Of a stretch of DNA of 64,000 nt, positions 54,485-64,000 are shown piece by piece; position 1 is the stretch's first letter; each line of letters opens with the position of its first letter. This stretch comes from Molossus alvarezi (Eukaryota; Chordata; Mammalia; Chiroptera; Molossidae), in NCBI GenBank assembly GCA_037176705.1, contig CM073886.1, positions 19,515,501-19,579,500 of the forward strand. Reading direction: 5' to 3'. Both the position numbers and the translations under genes were made by a program. The notes beneath the pieces were generated by a model. That model was not told the DNA's origin, searched no databases, and saw only the letters and a list, made by a program, of their open reading frames with translations.

Positions 54485-54965
54485 GTATTTCTTTCAGCTA
54501 AAAGTAACCAAAAACTGACTCCCTGTGAGTGGCTTAAATGAAAAGTACATTGTTGTTTATTTAACAGGAAGCCTTAAAGTAAGTTGTGTTAGGGTTGGTT
54601 AATTGTCTTAGTAACATCATTAAAAAACTCAGGTACTTGACATCCTATTATTTTTGCCACTCATATATGTTGGCACTTAGCCCTCACTTCTCATAATCAT
54701 AGGAGGCTTGATAACATTTCAGACACATGTCCTCACATCTGTGTCTCAAGCCTAAGAGAATAGGAATAAAGCATTTACTTGTTGTGAGTGTTTGTTTTAA
54801 GGAAAATTATTGAGGAGACATCAAGCTACCTTTTTTTCTTTTTTTTCTCAGAACTGGGTGACACACAACACGTAACTGGGTAGCCCTGACAAGCTTAGAT
54901 TGATCATTATCCATTCCCTAGAGCCGAGTAAGTGGACCCACCCTCTTTGAGATCCAGTAGGCTCA
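54485..54965. mobile_element. Old interspersed repeat, unnamed (copy 2)
   Basis: 'tttctttcagctaaaagtaa', 'cccattggcc'-related words lost, but 'cttagattgatcattatcca' and 'ttccctagagccgag' resemble the right part of the same family as 40830-41215. Very diverged and tentative. Confidence 0.35.
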
Positions 54966-55314
54966 TCCCTGTACCTAAATAAACTGGAGTTCTATTAGTC
55001 TGTTAACAGTGGGGTAGATGCTGGGGAGTTAACAATTATTATCTTCCCTAAAAATTCATCCAGTTTATATGGTACAGACCTCTTCTTAGATTTTAGTAGA
55101 ACTTCCCCACCCCCAATCAATACTGTCCTAAGATTCATAAGCTCAAACCTTACCTTATGTGCCCAAGGGACAAGATCAAGCCCCCTCCTTCATGTGCATG
55201 TGGAAGAGCATTCTTTAATATTTTCTGACCCGGGATTCTCTTTTTCAAAGTGGTAATGACTTTCTCCTGGGGCTTGAAGTTGTTGATGGATCAAGGCAAT
55301 CAGGAGAATGAAGC

Positions 55315-55525
55315 TATCGTTTTAATTTTCTGAATGCTTGTTATAAGCCAAATATTGTACAAACTATTTTACATATAGTTATTGTTTATTGGATCATTAC
55401 AACAATCTTATTTCTTGGGGAAGGGGTTAAGGGTTAGGGATTACTGTTATACCTGATGTCTCAGTGAGGGAAAACCTGAGCTAAAGATGGTTGGATTCAA
55501 ACCCAGTCCATTGTACTGTTCTGGC
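55315..55525 (-). mobile_element. MIR SINE, reverse
   Basis: 'atgcttgttataagccaaat', 'ttggatcattacaacaatct' and 'ggttggattcaaacccagtc' follow reverse MIR. Confidence 0.75.
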
Positions 55526-56004
55526 TACTACCCTCATAATTATCTTCTTGCTTACGTAGACACTCATAAATGGGAATTGGGAGGGGGACAGGCTTGCCTG
55601 GTGATGGCTCCCTGTTGGTAAGAAGTGAGAGGGCCCTCTGAGTCTCAGCTTCAGAATTTGAAGTTGATCTCTTTTCCTATCTGTAAATTTCTTCCAGGCT
55701 TACATATGAACATAGCGGCCACCACATTTCTCCCATGGAACCTTCAGTTACAGGGGGCGACAATCTCAGTCTCAAGTTCTTGTTCAAACAACCTTTCACT
55801 TTAATGTCCCCTGTGCTTCTGGGAGTCTCATTCATTTAGCCCCTTTTAACATGTCCACTTATAGAGGTTGCATGTTTGTAAATTCAGTAGCCTCTGATGT
55901 ATGGCTGGGTAGCATGTGTGGAGGAGACCGTCAGCAATGTTGGTGGGGAGAAATGCCTACAGAGAACAAAGCTTAATATTTTTAGGATTTTATTAGTTAG
56001 GGAA
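55526..56004. other. Unassigned sequence
   Basis: No gene or confident repeat seen. Confidence 0.4.
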
Positions 56005-56540
56005 AGCAATGACTGTTATTTATCCATTCGTGTATTTATTCATAAATTTAATAATGGATTCAGCATCTAGTATGTACCCCCTTTGTCATGTCTTACAAGC
56101 AGAGTCTTCAATGACACATGATGCAGTTCCACCCATCCAGAACCTGCTAGCCAAGGATAAAAGACCAGGGACAGTTAAGTGCAGCACAGAATTGCAAGTC
56201 AGGTGAAAAGTAGGAATGGACACTCAATACTGTTGAGATAGAGAGAGGTAAGAACCAGGGGAGCTGTTTAGAGAAAGTTTTCATTAAGACCAGCCTTGAA
56301 ATATGAGGAGTTTACCAATTTGATGGACAGTGGGAGCAGAGAAGGATAAACTATTTCTGAGTAGGGGGGTTTGTGAGAAAATGTGGGGAGTGGGGAGCAA
56401 CTGGGCAGCATTGCTTTTCTTCACGTGGTTGGAGTGAGAGACTGGAATATGTAGAAGGAGAAGTGAACATGGAATAATGATGGGGTCTCTTTGGGACATC
56501 TTCAAGTGTCATTTGGTGTAAGGTCTAAGTGTCAAAGTCA
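56005..56540 (-). mobile_element. L2 LINE, reverse, about 530 bp
   Basis: 'tatccattcgtgtatttatt', 'cagcatctagtatgtacccc', 'tcattaagaccagccttgaa' and 'atatgaggagtttaccaatt' then 'ggttggagtgagagactgga' fit a long reverse L2 3' relic. Confidence 0.6.
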
Positions 56541-56599
56541 AGAATAAGAAAGGAAGATTGGCAGAGGTTGTACCATTTGGGGGCTGCCAAGTTATAAGT

Positions 56600-56712
56600 A
56601 GACTGACTTTCAACACTCAACAACTGCATGAATATGGCCAATGTTGCCAACTCCCTGGACCTCAATTTTTTGTCTATAAAGGGGGGATATGGAAAAGGGT
56701 TTGCTCTCAGTT
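56600..56712 (+). mobile_element. MIR SINE fragment
   Basis: 'caacaactgcatgaatatgg', 'actccctggacctcaatttt' and 'ttgtctataaaggggggata' are MIR central words. Confidence 0.55.
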
Positions 56713-56909
56713 ATCATTGTGTTTATTTGTGTCCTATTTGCTAAATAAATGGATCCCATGCAAATGCCAAAAATATCCTAGGGATTTTCAAAACCTTTGC
56801 ATGGTTCCCCACTCATGGGACCAATACTTTGAAATAGCTCCTTGCTGCATCTCTCGGTGGTCTACTTTGTTCACTCGGTGAGCAGGGGTAAAAGATCTAT
56901 CATTTACTT

Positions 56910-57118
56910 GGCTTCTAATATGCCAAGCATTGCATTAGCCTCTTCACACATACTACCTCACTTAAACCCCAGAGCAAATATAGAAAAGTAGAAGAGATCA
57001 CTTGACTATCCCTAATTCTAAGACAGCGAAGGGATGCAATACACAATACCTCACTTAGGTGGTCCTGGGAGAAGTTGATTCAAGCCCAGGTATTTGACTT
57101 CAGTGTTTGCCTTTTCTT
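56910..57118 (-). mobile_element. MIR SINE, reverse
   Basis: 'ttctaatatgccaagcattg', 'actacctcacttaaacccca' and 'gttgattcaagcccaggtat' follow reverse MIR. Confidence 0.7.
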
Positions 57119-57799
57119 TGACCTGCCTCTGTCCCAGGGCACTTGAGCAGTCTTTGAGCCATTGCCTCCAGGATGGGACTCCGGCACCTTCTTACTTTTG
57201 GGTGAAGGCTGCCAGGCAGGCCGGGGGTCTGATCCTACTGGGTGGATGAGAGAAGGTGACCCTGCTCTCTGCTTCCACCTCAGGTCTAGCCTGTGTACGC
57301 CAATTGTGGCTCAAGTTGTTCGGTGTCCTATAGCATCAACTCTACCTTCTATCCTGCATGCCTGATTTTGAGCAGAGCTCTAGGTAGAAAGTATTTGCTA
57401 GGTCAGCCCTCACTTTTATAACAAGCATTTTGCTCAGCTTAAATAGTGGATTTTATCTGAGATTTTTTCACCTGCTCAATTTGTTTCAGCAAAGGTTTAT
57501 TAAATCTGCAGGGAAAATGCAGAGGCCAGGGCGTGGTCAGAAGTAGGGCTCATGCGTAAATACCAGTTACAGCCTGATTTATTTCCTTCATGCTCAGAAA
57601 ACACAAGCTTTTTTGTTCGAACTGTCCATTTAAGCTATCCATTATCTTCTTGAAGAAAGGTGTAACATCTTGGGTCTTTGACTCCTTGTTAAGGCTTTCT
57701 GTCTTGGGAGGGCCACACAAACATTGCTGTGTTTTAGTTTTCGGAGTCGACAGGGGCAGAATTTGTGTCACCTGTCTATTGCACTGGGACTCTGGGAAG
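57119..57799. other. Unassigned sequence
   Basis: No gene or confident repeat seen. Confidence 0.4.
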
Positions 57800-57988
57800 C
57801 AGCATGGGCTATGGCCAGAGCAAGACCTCTGGTGCACGACAGACCTGAAATCCAGTCCTTTTACTGTGTTTTCTGTGGACCTCGGTTACCCTATATGGAA
57901 CCTGGGGCTAGTCACACCAAATGTTTTGTACCGCTTGAGGATTAAGGGACATAGTGCCTAGCACTTAGTAGGCACTCAGCAAACCCTC
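57800..57988 (+). mobile_element. MIR SINE
   Basis: 'agcatgggctatggccagag', 'cgcttgaggattaagggaca' and 'tagtgcctagcacttagtag' followed by 'gcactcagcaaac' follow MIR. Confidence 0.75.
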
Positions 57989-58559
57989 AAACAAGAAAGT
58001 GAAGGCCATCGTTCTTTGGGAAAAATAAATGACCCAAACCGTGCTTGGTTCTAATGATCACTAGCTCGTTTTTCTTGTCTGTCTGTTTGTTTTTTTACTC
58101 CTATGCTATTTACTTCTTGAAAGCTGCAAGCCCTGTGCCCCTCACCTCCTCTTCCAAGCACAGACTGACTTTCATTATGGATTCCCTCCGGCCCGAAGGC
58201 CTTGTGCTGTCTGAGCAGACTCAACGCTGAGAGCTGGGTATGGAGCCAGACGGCAGGCCACTTTCTACTGCTTAGTAATCCTCTCTCCTCTCGGGGCACA
58301 AGCTCTCCTGTGAAGGAGTGTGGGAAACCATTTGTAAGAAGTCCTAATTAATGATCTCCTGGGTCTTGGCACTGATGGAGGAAGCAGAAAGCCCCCAGGA
58401 ATTGGAGTAGCCTCTTGGGTAAGAGTTGTCCTCCTGGGGTTGCGTGTTCCCCCAGAGGAAGGAGCAGATCTTGGGAGGGGCATGTAGGGACACAGGAAGT
58501 TTTAATTCTCTCTGCAGCTTTCAGGGTTATGATCTGTTTGCTTCCCGTGCATGACAACA
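57989..58559. other. Unassigned sequence
   Basis: No gene or confident repeat seen. Confidence 0.4.
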
Positions 58560-58750
58560 CGGGGATGTGGGAAAGAACTCTGGCTTTTGAGACAAAAGTT
58601 CCTCGGCTTGAATTCTAACTCTGCCTCTTATTCCTTGTGACACCTGGGTGTGTTACTTCATTCTCTGAGCCTCAGTTTTGTCCATCTGTAAAATGGGGTT
58701 AGTGCCACTTACTCTGCAAGGCTATGACTACATAATGTAAATGCAACATA
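58560..58750 (+). mobile_element. MIR SINE, well preserved
   Basis: 'aactctggcttttgagacaa', 'cggcttgaattctaactctg', 'ctctgagcctcagttttgtc' and 'catctgtaaaatggggttag' match MIR closely. Confidence 0.88.
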
Positions 58751-58920
58751 GTCTAAAAAATTCTAGGAATAAAATATTAAACAAGGCAGCTCCTCATCTT
58801 TAGGATGTTGAGTTTTATGGCTAGTAGAAGTGATATTATCTATATAACAGGTAAACTTGTGGATATTTTTGTAGAATCTGTGCACATATTTCTAGTAGTA
58901 TTAGCTATAAAGTTCTTCTG

Positions 58921-58923
<3 letters not shown>

Positions 58924-58956
<33 letters not shown>
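58924..58956. repeat. (AT)n microsatellite
   Basis: About 33 bp of pure AT. Self-complementary and able to form a cruciform. Confidence 0.95.
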
Positions 58957-58959
<3 letters not shown>

Positions 58960-59464
58960 AATAATATAAATTGTTCTTCTTTGGTAAACTGTTGAGATGC
59001 CTTTTTAGGTAAGTTACTATCATTTGATAAGTCAGCAAGAATCCATCATAACTTAATTTGATCCTGCTTGCTGCTGGGCTATTTTGGAAATTAACTTACT
59101 CCCTCAAATGACTACAGGCTACTAAACCCCTGAACGGAATCCTGGATACAGTGACAAGGGAAATATCTCCTATTGCAAAGCGCTTTGGTGTTCCTTGTCC
59201 TTATAACACTGCTTTGTCTATTGTGTGAAACAGAGCTTGCGAGTCAGATGTCACAGTGTCTGCACATATCAGGGCCTTGTAATGGTCACAATAGTGACAA
59301 GCCCTCCTGCTTTATGGTAATGACATTAATATTTTGTAACATCTACCCCTTAGTGTAGCTGACAGAATTCCATGATCCGGGTTTAGGGCTGGCACATGTT
59401 AGGAGCCCCCACGATGGCAGCCACAGTGGTCCTTAAATCCACCTTTTCAGCAACCTGTCCAGGT
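58957..59464. other. Unassigned sequence
   Basis: No gene or confident repeat seen. Confidence 0.4.
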
Positions 59465-59562
59465 GCATCAGATAGGGTTAGAGCCCCGCCTTACAGGTGA
59501 GGAGTTTGGGATTCAATGAGCCTTGTTCAGTCTCCACAGCTAATACTGATGTGGGCTTCAGG
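59465..59562 (-). mobile_element. MIR SINE fragment, reverse
   Basis: 'gccccgccttacaggtgagg' and 'cagtctccacagctaatact' follow reverse MIR. Confidence 0.55.
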
Positions 59563-59699
59563 GCCAACAGGAGCTTTATTCTTGACCTGTGGGTACCTTT
59601 CAGCCCCTTCCAGTTTCCCTCTGGTTCTTTGTTATCAAGGGTCAGTATTAGCACTGCTGGTCTCTTGGCCTGGTTTGTTCTGAGAAACAACCATTATAG

Positions 59700-59842
59700 A
59701 CAGTGCTGAGCCGTACTGTGGTGATGACATTGGCAGGTATATAAATGTGAAATCACTATATTGTACACCTGAAACAAAAATAACATTGTATGTCAACTAT
59801 ACTTTTAAAGTTTAAATAAAAAATTTCACATCATAAAAAGAG
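59700..59842 (+). mobile_element. L1 3' terminus, relatively young type
   Basis: 'gtgaaatcactatattgtac', 'acctgaaacaaaaataacat' and 'tgtatgtcaactatactttt' are the 3' end typical of laurasiatherian L1 (L1MA-like or younger). Strongly 5'-truncated. The A-rich tail is mixed (aaataaaaaatttcac). Confidence 0.88.
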
Positions 59843-60519
59843 AGATGCTGAGCCCCAGGGACACACATTCTGTATGTGCTTCACTAGAAAACCAGGAGGG
59901 AGGAGATGCCGGGACCAGCAGCTGATGTCGGGGAGAGGCGCCCGTGCTTGGGATTAGAGCCCACAGTGAGGGAGGAATTTTCCTTCCTGGGTGTGTTTGC
60001 TTGTGTTCTTGGATGTGCTGCTGGTGAGCCCCTGCCTACCCACCTCTATGCAAATGAGTCCTCCCACATGCTCGGGATGTTCTGTCCCCAAATCCTGAAC
60101 ACCAAGCGCAGGAAATGGGCTTGGCTGTTGCAGATACAATAATTGAGAGGGGGGCAGTGTTTGCCTGCAATTATCTCTTGGTAGACTTTATCCTGGGTTG
60201 GAGAAGGCCTGCACCTGGATATGAGATCAGACACCATGTATGTTGGCTTTCCCAGGTCATGAACCTGGGGCTCCCCACCTGGGACAAGGTGGGAGGAGAA
60301 GGAAGCCACCCTTGTGCTAAAGAATGCTACCCTGTTAGTCACCATCCCTGAGCGAGTGGAATGCCTTCCTCCAAGTATAAGAGGACTGTGTTGTAATTGC
60401 AGAAGATCAAAGCACAGCACTTATTAGTCATCTACTAGGTGTCTGTGGCCTAGACTTGGCAGACTACTTTGGGTTCATACTGGGCTCCGCAAGAGACTGG
60501 GAGCCCAAATAGGGCAACA
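59843..60519. other. Unassigned sequence
   Basis: No gene or confident repeat seen. ORFs of up to 124 codons lack domains. Confidence 0.4.
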
Positions 60520-60775
60520 CTTAGGTTATTGATCCAGAGCATTGACTTTAGAATTTGGCAGACCTAACTTTGTATCCCAGCTCAGGCTTATTGAACATGT
60601 GAACTTGGACGAGCTATTTATCTTCTGTGAGCTTCATTTCCCTCGTCTGTAAAAGGAGGACAGGAATGTGTATCTCAGGAAGTTCTTGTGAAAACAGAAG
60701 CATGTGATATTAGACAAACACTGGCACGGTGCCTTGTGCCCAGTGATCATTCGATAGATGGTAGACATTGTGTCA
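60520..60775 (+). mobile_element. MIR SINE, nearly complete
   Basis: 'attgactttagaatttggca', 'tgaacttggacgagctattt', 'cctcgtctgtaaaaggagga' and 'cactggcacggtgccttgtg' follow MIR over most of its length. Confidence 0.85.
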
Positions 60776-61089
60776 CATCATTTAAATCCAGGCTCTGCCA
60801 ATGCCACTGACTTTGTCACCTACTCATGCCCTCCCTGGGTTAGGGTGTAGATGGCAGTGGCCTTATTGAGATGACTAATACTAGAGCATTTGTTTCATGT
60901 CTTAAAGGTTGGAAAATGTTGATATGTTAAAGATATTTTTCCTGGAATTGGGTATAATCCCAACTACCCAGCAAAACAGGTCACCAAACCCAAATGGTTG
61001 TGTAGACAGGGTTGGGAAATAAGCCTGGGAAAAATTCAAATAATTACTTTCAACCTAAGAGATTCTAGTTTAACGGATTTGTAGGGTTA
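60776..61089. other. Unassigned sequence
   Basis: Possibly flanking L1 or MIR-like DNA. Nothing named with confidence. Confidence 0.35.
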
Positions 61090-61660
61090 ATGTTTGATCC
61101 ATCTTGGTAATTGCATACAATCTTGTAACCCCTTATAACTACAATAAGGATATAGAATAATTTCCTCATCCTGAAAGGTTTCCTCATGCCCCTTTTAATC
61201 TAGTCCACCCCTGGCAAGCACCAATCTGCTTCCTCTTCCTATCATTTTGAATTTCATCAAAATGGAATCATTCCATGCATAGTCTTTTCCGTTTGATTTT
61301 CTTCACTTGGCATACTGTTTTCTAGCTGCATCTATGATGTCGTGTACATTAACATACTGTTCATTTTAATATTGAATAGTATTTCATGGTGGGAGTATAT
61401 CATGATTTGTTGTCCCATTCATCAGCTAATAGATATTGTTTTTTAGTTTGTGACTATCCTAAATGCTGTGAAGTTTGAGCACATGTCTGGGTGGATACAT
61501 GCTTTCATTAATCTTGGGTAAATCCTTAGGAGTGGAATTGCTGGGTGAAGGAGGAAGGGGAGGTTTAACTTTATAAGATGCTGCTACATTGTTTCCCAAA
61601 GTCTCTGTACTGTTTTGCATTCCTGCAGCATGTGGCATCAGGCATTTCTTTTAAAGGCTC
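61090..61660 (+). mobile_element. L1M-type LINE-1 3' UTR, about 570 bp
   Basis: 'cctggcaagcaccaatctgc', 'catcaaaatggaatcattcc', 'cacttggcatactgttttct', 'tattgaatagtatttcatgg', 'aggagtggaattgctgggtg' and 'gctgctacattgtttcccaa' are L1M 3' UTR words in order. No ORF. Confidence 0.85.
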
Positions 61661-62625
61661 CCAGGTGTCCCTAACATAGATCCAGCATTGAGACCCTCTC
61701 ACCTCTTCTTTATCTGGTTTAATAGCCACCTTTGGCCTCTATAAATAAGGATGATGTTAGTATCAGAACAACAAAGAAGACATGTATTCCAACTAATATT
61801 TTCAGACTTGCTCAAAACTATTGGAGAGTGAGATACTGTCTGGATTTGCACAACTGAGGTGCATTTTTATAGGTCTTGTGTATCAAAATTGGTATGCAGG
61901 TTGAAGTTCCCTAGCATTACATCATCACTTTTTTTTTTTTTTAATACCAGAGGATCCACCCTAGTTTATAAAGAGAAGCCTGACTCACTTGGCAGGAAGG
62001 GGTTCCGACTCACTGTCAACATTTGTTAATAGACAAAGGACATGTATGTTCACCAAGCTACATGCGATGCTCGCCGTGATCTGTTCTACAGCTGTAATGA
62101 CTAATTCTGTACACGTCTGCACATGCACATACAAATGCACGCTCTGGTGTTGTCTCCCCCTCACCATTTTTCAAGGCAGATCACGCAGGGACTCCTTAAT
62201 GGTTTGTCCTGCCACGCACTGTTGCTTGTACATTTCTGGAAGACATTTTCCCGTCTTCTGCACTTTGCCTTGTACTTTCATTTCCTTCTTGTTGAATTAC
62301 AAATGGATTAACGTACTTAATAGGTTTTCCTCGAATCCAACTAGATGCTTCAGCCTCCCACATGTGCCTTTTAGACTTGGGAATGAGGTGAATGAACTGA
62401 GGATGTGGCCTTTGTCTTGGGGTGAAGCAGCTCTCAACCCCCAAATGGGGTGTCCCCACACCCCCAGGCAAGGAATTATGAAAAGAGGTTTTTAAATAGA
62501 TAGAAGACTGTTCCCTATTTGCACATGGCTGATATCTACTTTTGTATTTTGTGAATATTAAATCTTTCTATTGTCATCTCTGCTTTTCCAAATCACTTTG
62601 GATCTCAATGTATGGACAGTCAAGA
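61661..62625. other. Unassigned sequence with the longest ORF of the window
   Basis: A T12 run at about 61930. A plus-strand frame of 168 codons (61989-62495) has no recognisable domain, is cysteine-rich by chance composition, and is overlapped by other open frames. I do not call it a gene. Confidence 0.35.
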
Positions 62626-62865
62626 TCAAGTGTCGGCAAATGATTGCCTGTGGGCCAAATCTGACCTGCCACCTACTTGCGTAAATAAAGTTTTATTGGC
62701 ACATGATCACACCCATTTATTTACATATTGTCCATGGTGCTTTCTGGCTACAAAAGCAGACTTGATCAGTGGCAACAGGGATGATATATGCCCTGCAAAG
62801 CTGAAAGTGTTTCCTAGTTGGCTCTTTACAGAAAACGTTCACCAACCTCTGCTCTGTGGTATCAC
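62626..62865 (-). mobile_element. Non-autonomous hAT element, reverse (copy 2)
   Basis: 'tgcctgtgggccaaatctga', 'taaataaagttttattggca', 'tttacatattgtccatggtg' and 'tctttacagaaaacgttcac' then 'caacctctg' mirror the element at 17375-17590. Same family, opposite orientation. Confidence 0.75.
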
Positions 62866-62889
62866 TTGATACGCCTGCAAATTCATTGC

Positions 62890-63035
62890 ACTGTCTGTGG
62901 GTCCTTAGGTGTATTGCCTTATTAATCTTACCTTGGGCCAGTCATTTAAGTTCTCTGAGTTCCATGTCCACAGCCATAAATTGAACATAATAACAGCATA
63001 TCCTCTGCAGGGTTGTTGGAGGATTTGGGGGGAAG
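62890..63035 (+). mobile_element. MIR SINE fragment
   Basis: 'cttgggccagtcatttaagt', 'tctctgagttccatgtccac' and 'tgcagggttgttggaggatt' follow MIR. Confidence 0.7.
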
Positions 63036-63479
63036 GCAGGTGAACCAGGTTCCCAATGTGCATGGTATCCAGTTCATATAAGACAAGCTCATCGCCTGGC
63101 AGCTAGGCCTGATATTAATGTATACAGCATCTGACCTGTCCTGGGTGGTATTCCCTGCAACTGTGGAGCAGAGGCAAATAAATAAACCATTGATCTGAGG
63201 CCTAGTAGACTGGCCAGATACCCAGGACTGTTACTAAAAGACAAGTCAGGCAAGATTTCAGTATCAAGGTGCCTGGCTGCCCCTTCAGCTATGTTCTGCC
63301 TCCTCACTGCTGCTCCTGTCACTCCAAACACACGCCCCCTTCACGGCCTTGAACTTGCAGTTTCCAGTGGCTTGTCCTCCCCAGGCTGTCCACATGGCTT
63401 CTTCCTCTTCTTCCTTTCCTGGATTGCAACCCGGTCCCCCTCCAGCTTCGCACCGTGTCCTCATCACAGTCATAGACCA
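63036..63479. other. Unassigned sequence
   Basis: No gene or confident repeat seen. Confidence 0.4.
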
Positions 63480-63662
63480 TGCGTTGTCTAGCTACGTGTT
63501 TGCATGTCCATTTCCTGTCACCTAGACCGTAGGCACTTCTCATGTTGTAGGTAGAGGAATTGATTTTGTTCTATGCCCAGCACAGAGGACTGTGCCTGGC
63601 ATGAAATAGGAGATCGATAAATATTTGTTCAATCAATGAGTGAATGGGTGAATGTTCCTGAA
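63480..63662 (+). mobile_element. L2 LINE 3' end
   Basis: 'tatgcccagcacagaggact', 'gtgcctggcatgaaatagga' and 'gataaatatttgttcaatca' then 'atgagtgaatggg' give the L2 terminus. Confidence 0.8.
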
Positions 63663-64000
63663 AGTGAGTTTCCTTCAGGGTTATAGGATTCTTACCTGTC
63701 ATCTCCCTCCCCCATCCCCTTCCCAAGCACAGAGACAAAGAGCATGTAAGAATCCACTCCCAGTGCCATGCTCAGGCTGTCAAAATGCACCCCCAACCCA
63801 GATGCCATGCACACAAACACTTAGGTGCTCTCACACCTCTCCAGGCAGACACAAACATTCCCTGACCTCTCTGGACGCAGCCTTTAAAAGTGCCTCCTCA
63901 TTCATCACTTGGAGAAGCTAACAGCCTCTTTGGTAAGATTCTGAATGGCTTTACTGGAGAGGTCCTGGGTAGAAAAAAAGCTGCAGTTTAATGAAGGCCA
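63663..64000. other. Unassigned sequence at window end
   Basis: No gene supported. A 5' splice-site-like word on the minus strand (acaggtaagaatc, at 63687-63699) has no partner acceptor or ORF that I can see. Confidence 0.4.

Noticed and set aside
61989..62495. Longest ORF (168 codons, plus strand) as a gene
   Set aside because: No domain, signal peptide, splice context or Kozak-supported start. Overlapping open frames on both strands show that AT/GC balance alone allows it.
63687..63699. Minus-strand 5' splice site (exon end of an unseen gene)
   Set aside because: A good donor-like word alone is common by chance. No ORF, acceptor or conservation evidence in the adjoining sequence.
1..64000. 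Bacterial or phage origin, operons, defence systems
   Set aside because: SINEs, MIR, L2, L1 and LTR relics, microsatellites and absence of dense ORFs show vertebrate nuclear DNA.

Overview
This is a mammalian, almost certainly bat, nuclear window with no gene that I can support. The organism call rests on about ten copies of a tRNA-derived SINE of the Ves type. Their head reads CCCTGGCYRGTTTGGCTCAG, with Pol III A and B boxes, and their body ends in an (A)n tail. This family is known from yangochiropteran bats. A 133-bp mariner-like MITE with a TA target duplication at 40.5 kb fits the DNA-transposon activity known in vesper-type bats. I found no exon, tRNA, rRNA, snRNA or miRNA gene and no CRISPR. 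No long open reading frame has a recognisable domain, and the longest is 168 codons. The window reads as an intergenic or deep-intronic regulatory stretch.

Layout. 0-5.7 kb holds old L1M, L2 and MIR pieces, a 49-bp tail-less SINE-head insertion (2979-3027) and a run of three young forward Ves SINEs at 4.2-5.25 kb. 5.7-13 kb is almost repeat-free. It holds a TAATTA-rich block (6.89-7.26 kb), CpG-retaining patches and further enhancer-like sequence. 13.4-20.2 kb is a patchwork of MER5A, L2, MIR, L1M and hAT pieces, one SINE and a TTCC microsatellite. 21.3-25.1 kb is the best candidate for conserved regulatory DNA: four AT-rich, homeobox-motif-rich, repeat-free blocks separated by a 224-bp purine tract. 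25-33 kb has few repeats, two MaLR-type LTR fragments and one SINE. 33.8-34.6 kb and 40.2-40.45 kb are further enhancer-like blocks, the second lying about 50 bp from the MITE. 41-48 kb is repeat-dense, with two reverse SINEs, one of them nested in an L1M fragment.

From about 47.3 kb to the end the sequence becomes visibly more AT-rich and CpG-poor. It is filled with MIR, L2 and L1M relics, a 174-bp purine tract and an (AT)n run, with one enhancer-like island at 52.55-52.72 kb.

There are no genes to combine into a pathway. What can be read is (1) the transposon history of a bat lineage and (2) a set of candidate cis-regulatory islands that can be tested by cross-species alignment. Repeat family names are from memory of consensus features and were not checked by a search. 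The enhancer-like calls rest on base composition, motif content and absence of repeats only, because no alignment was possible.
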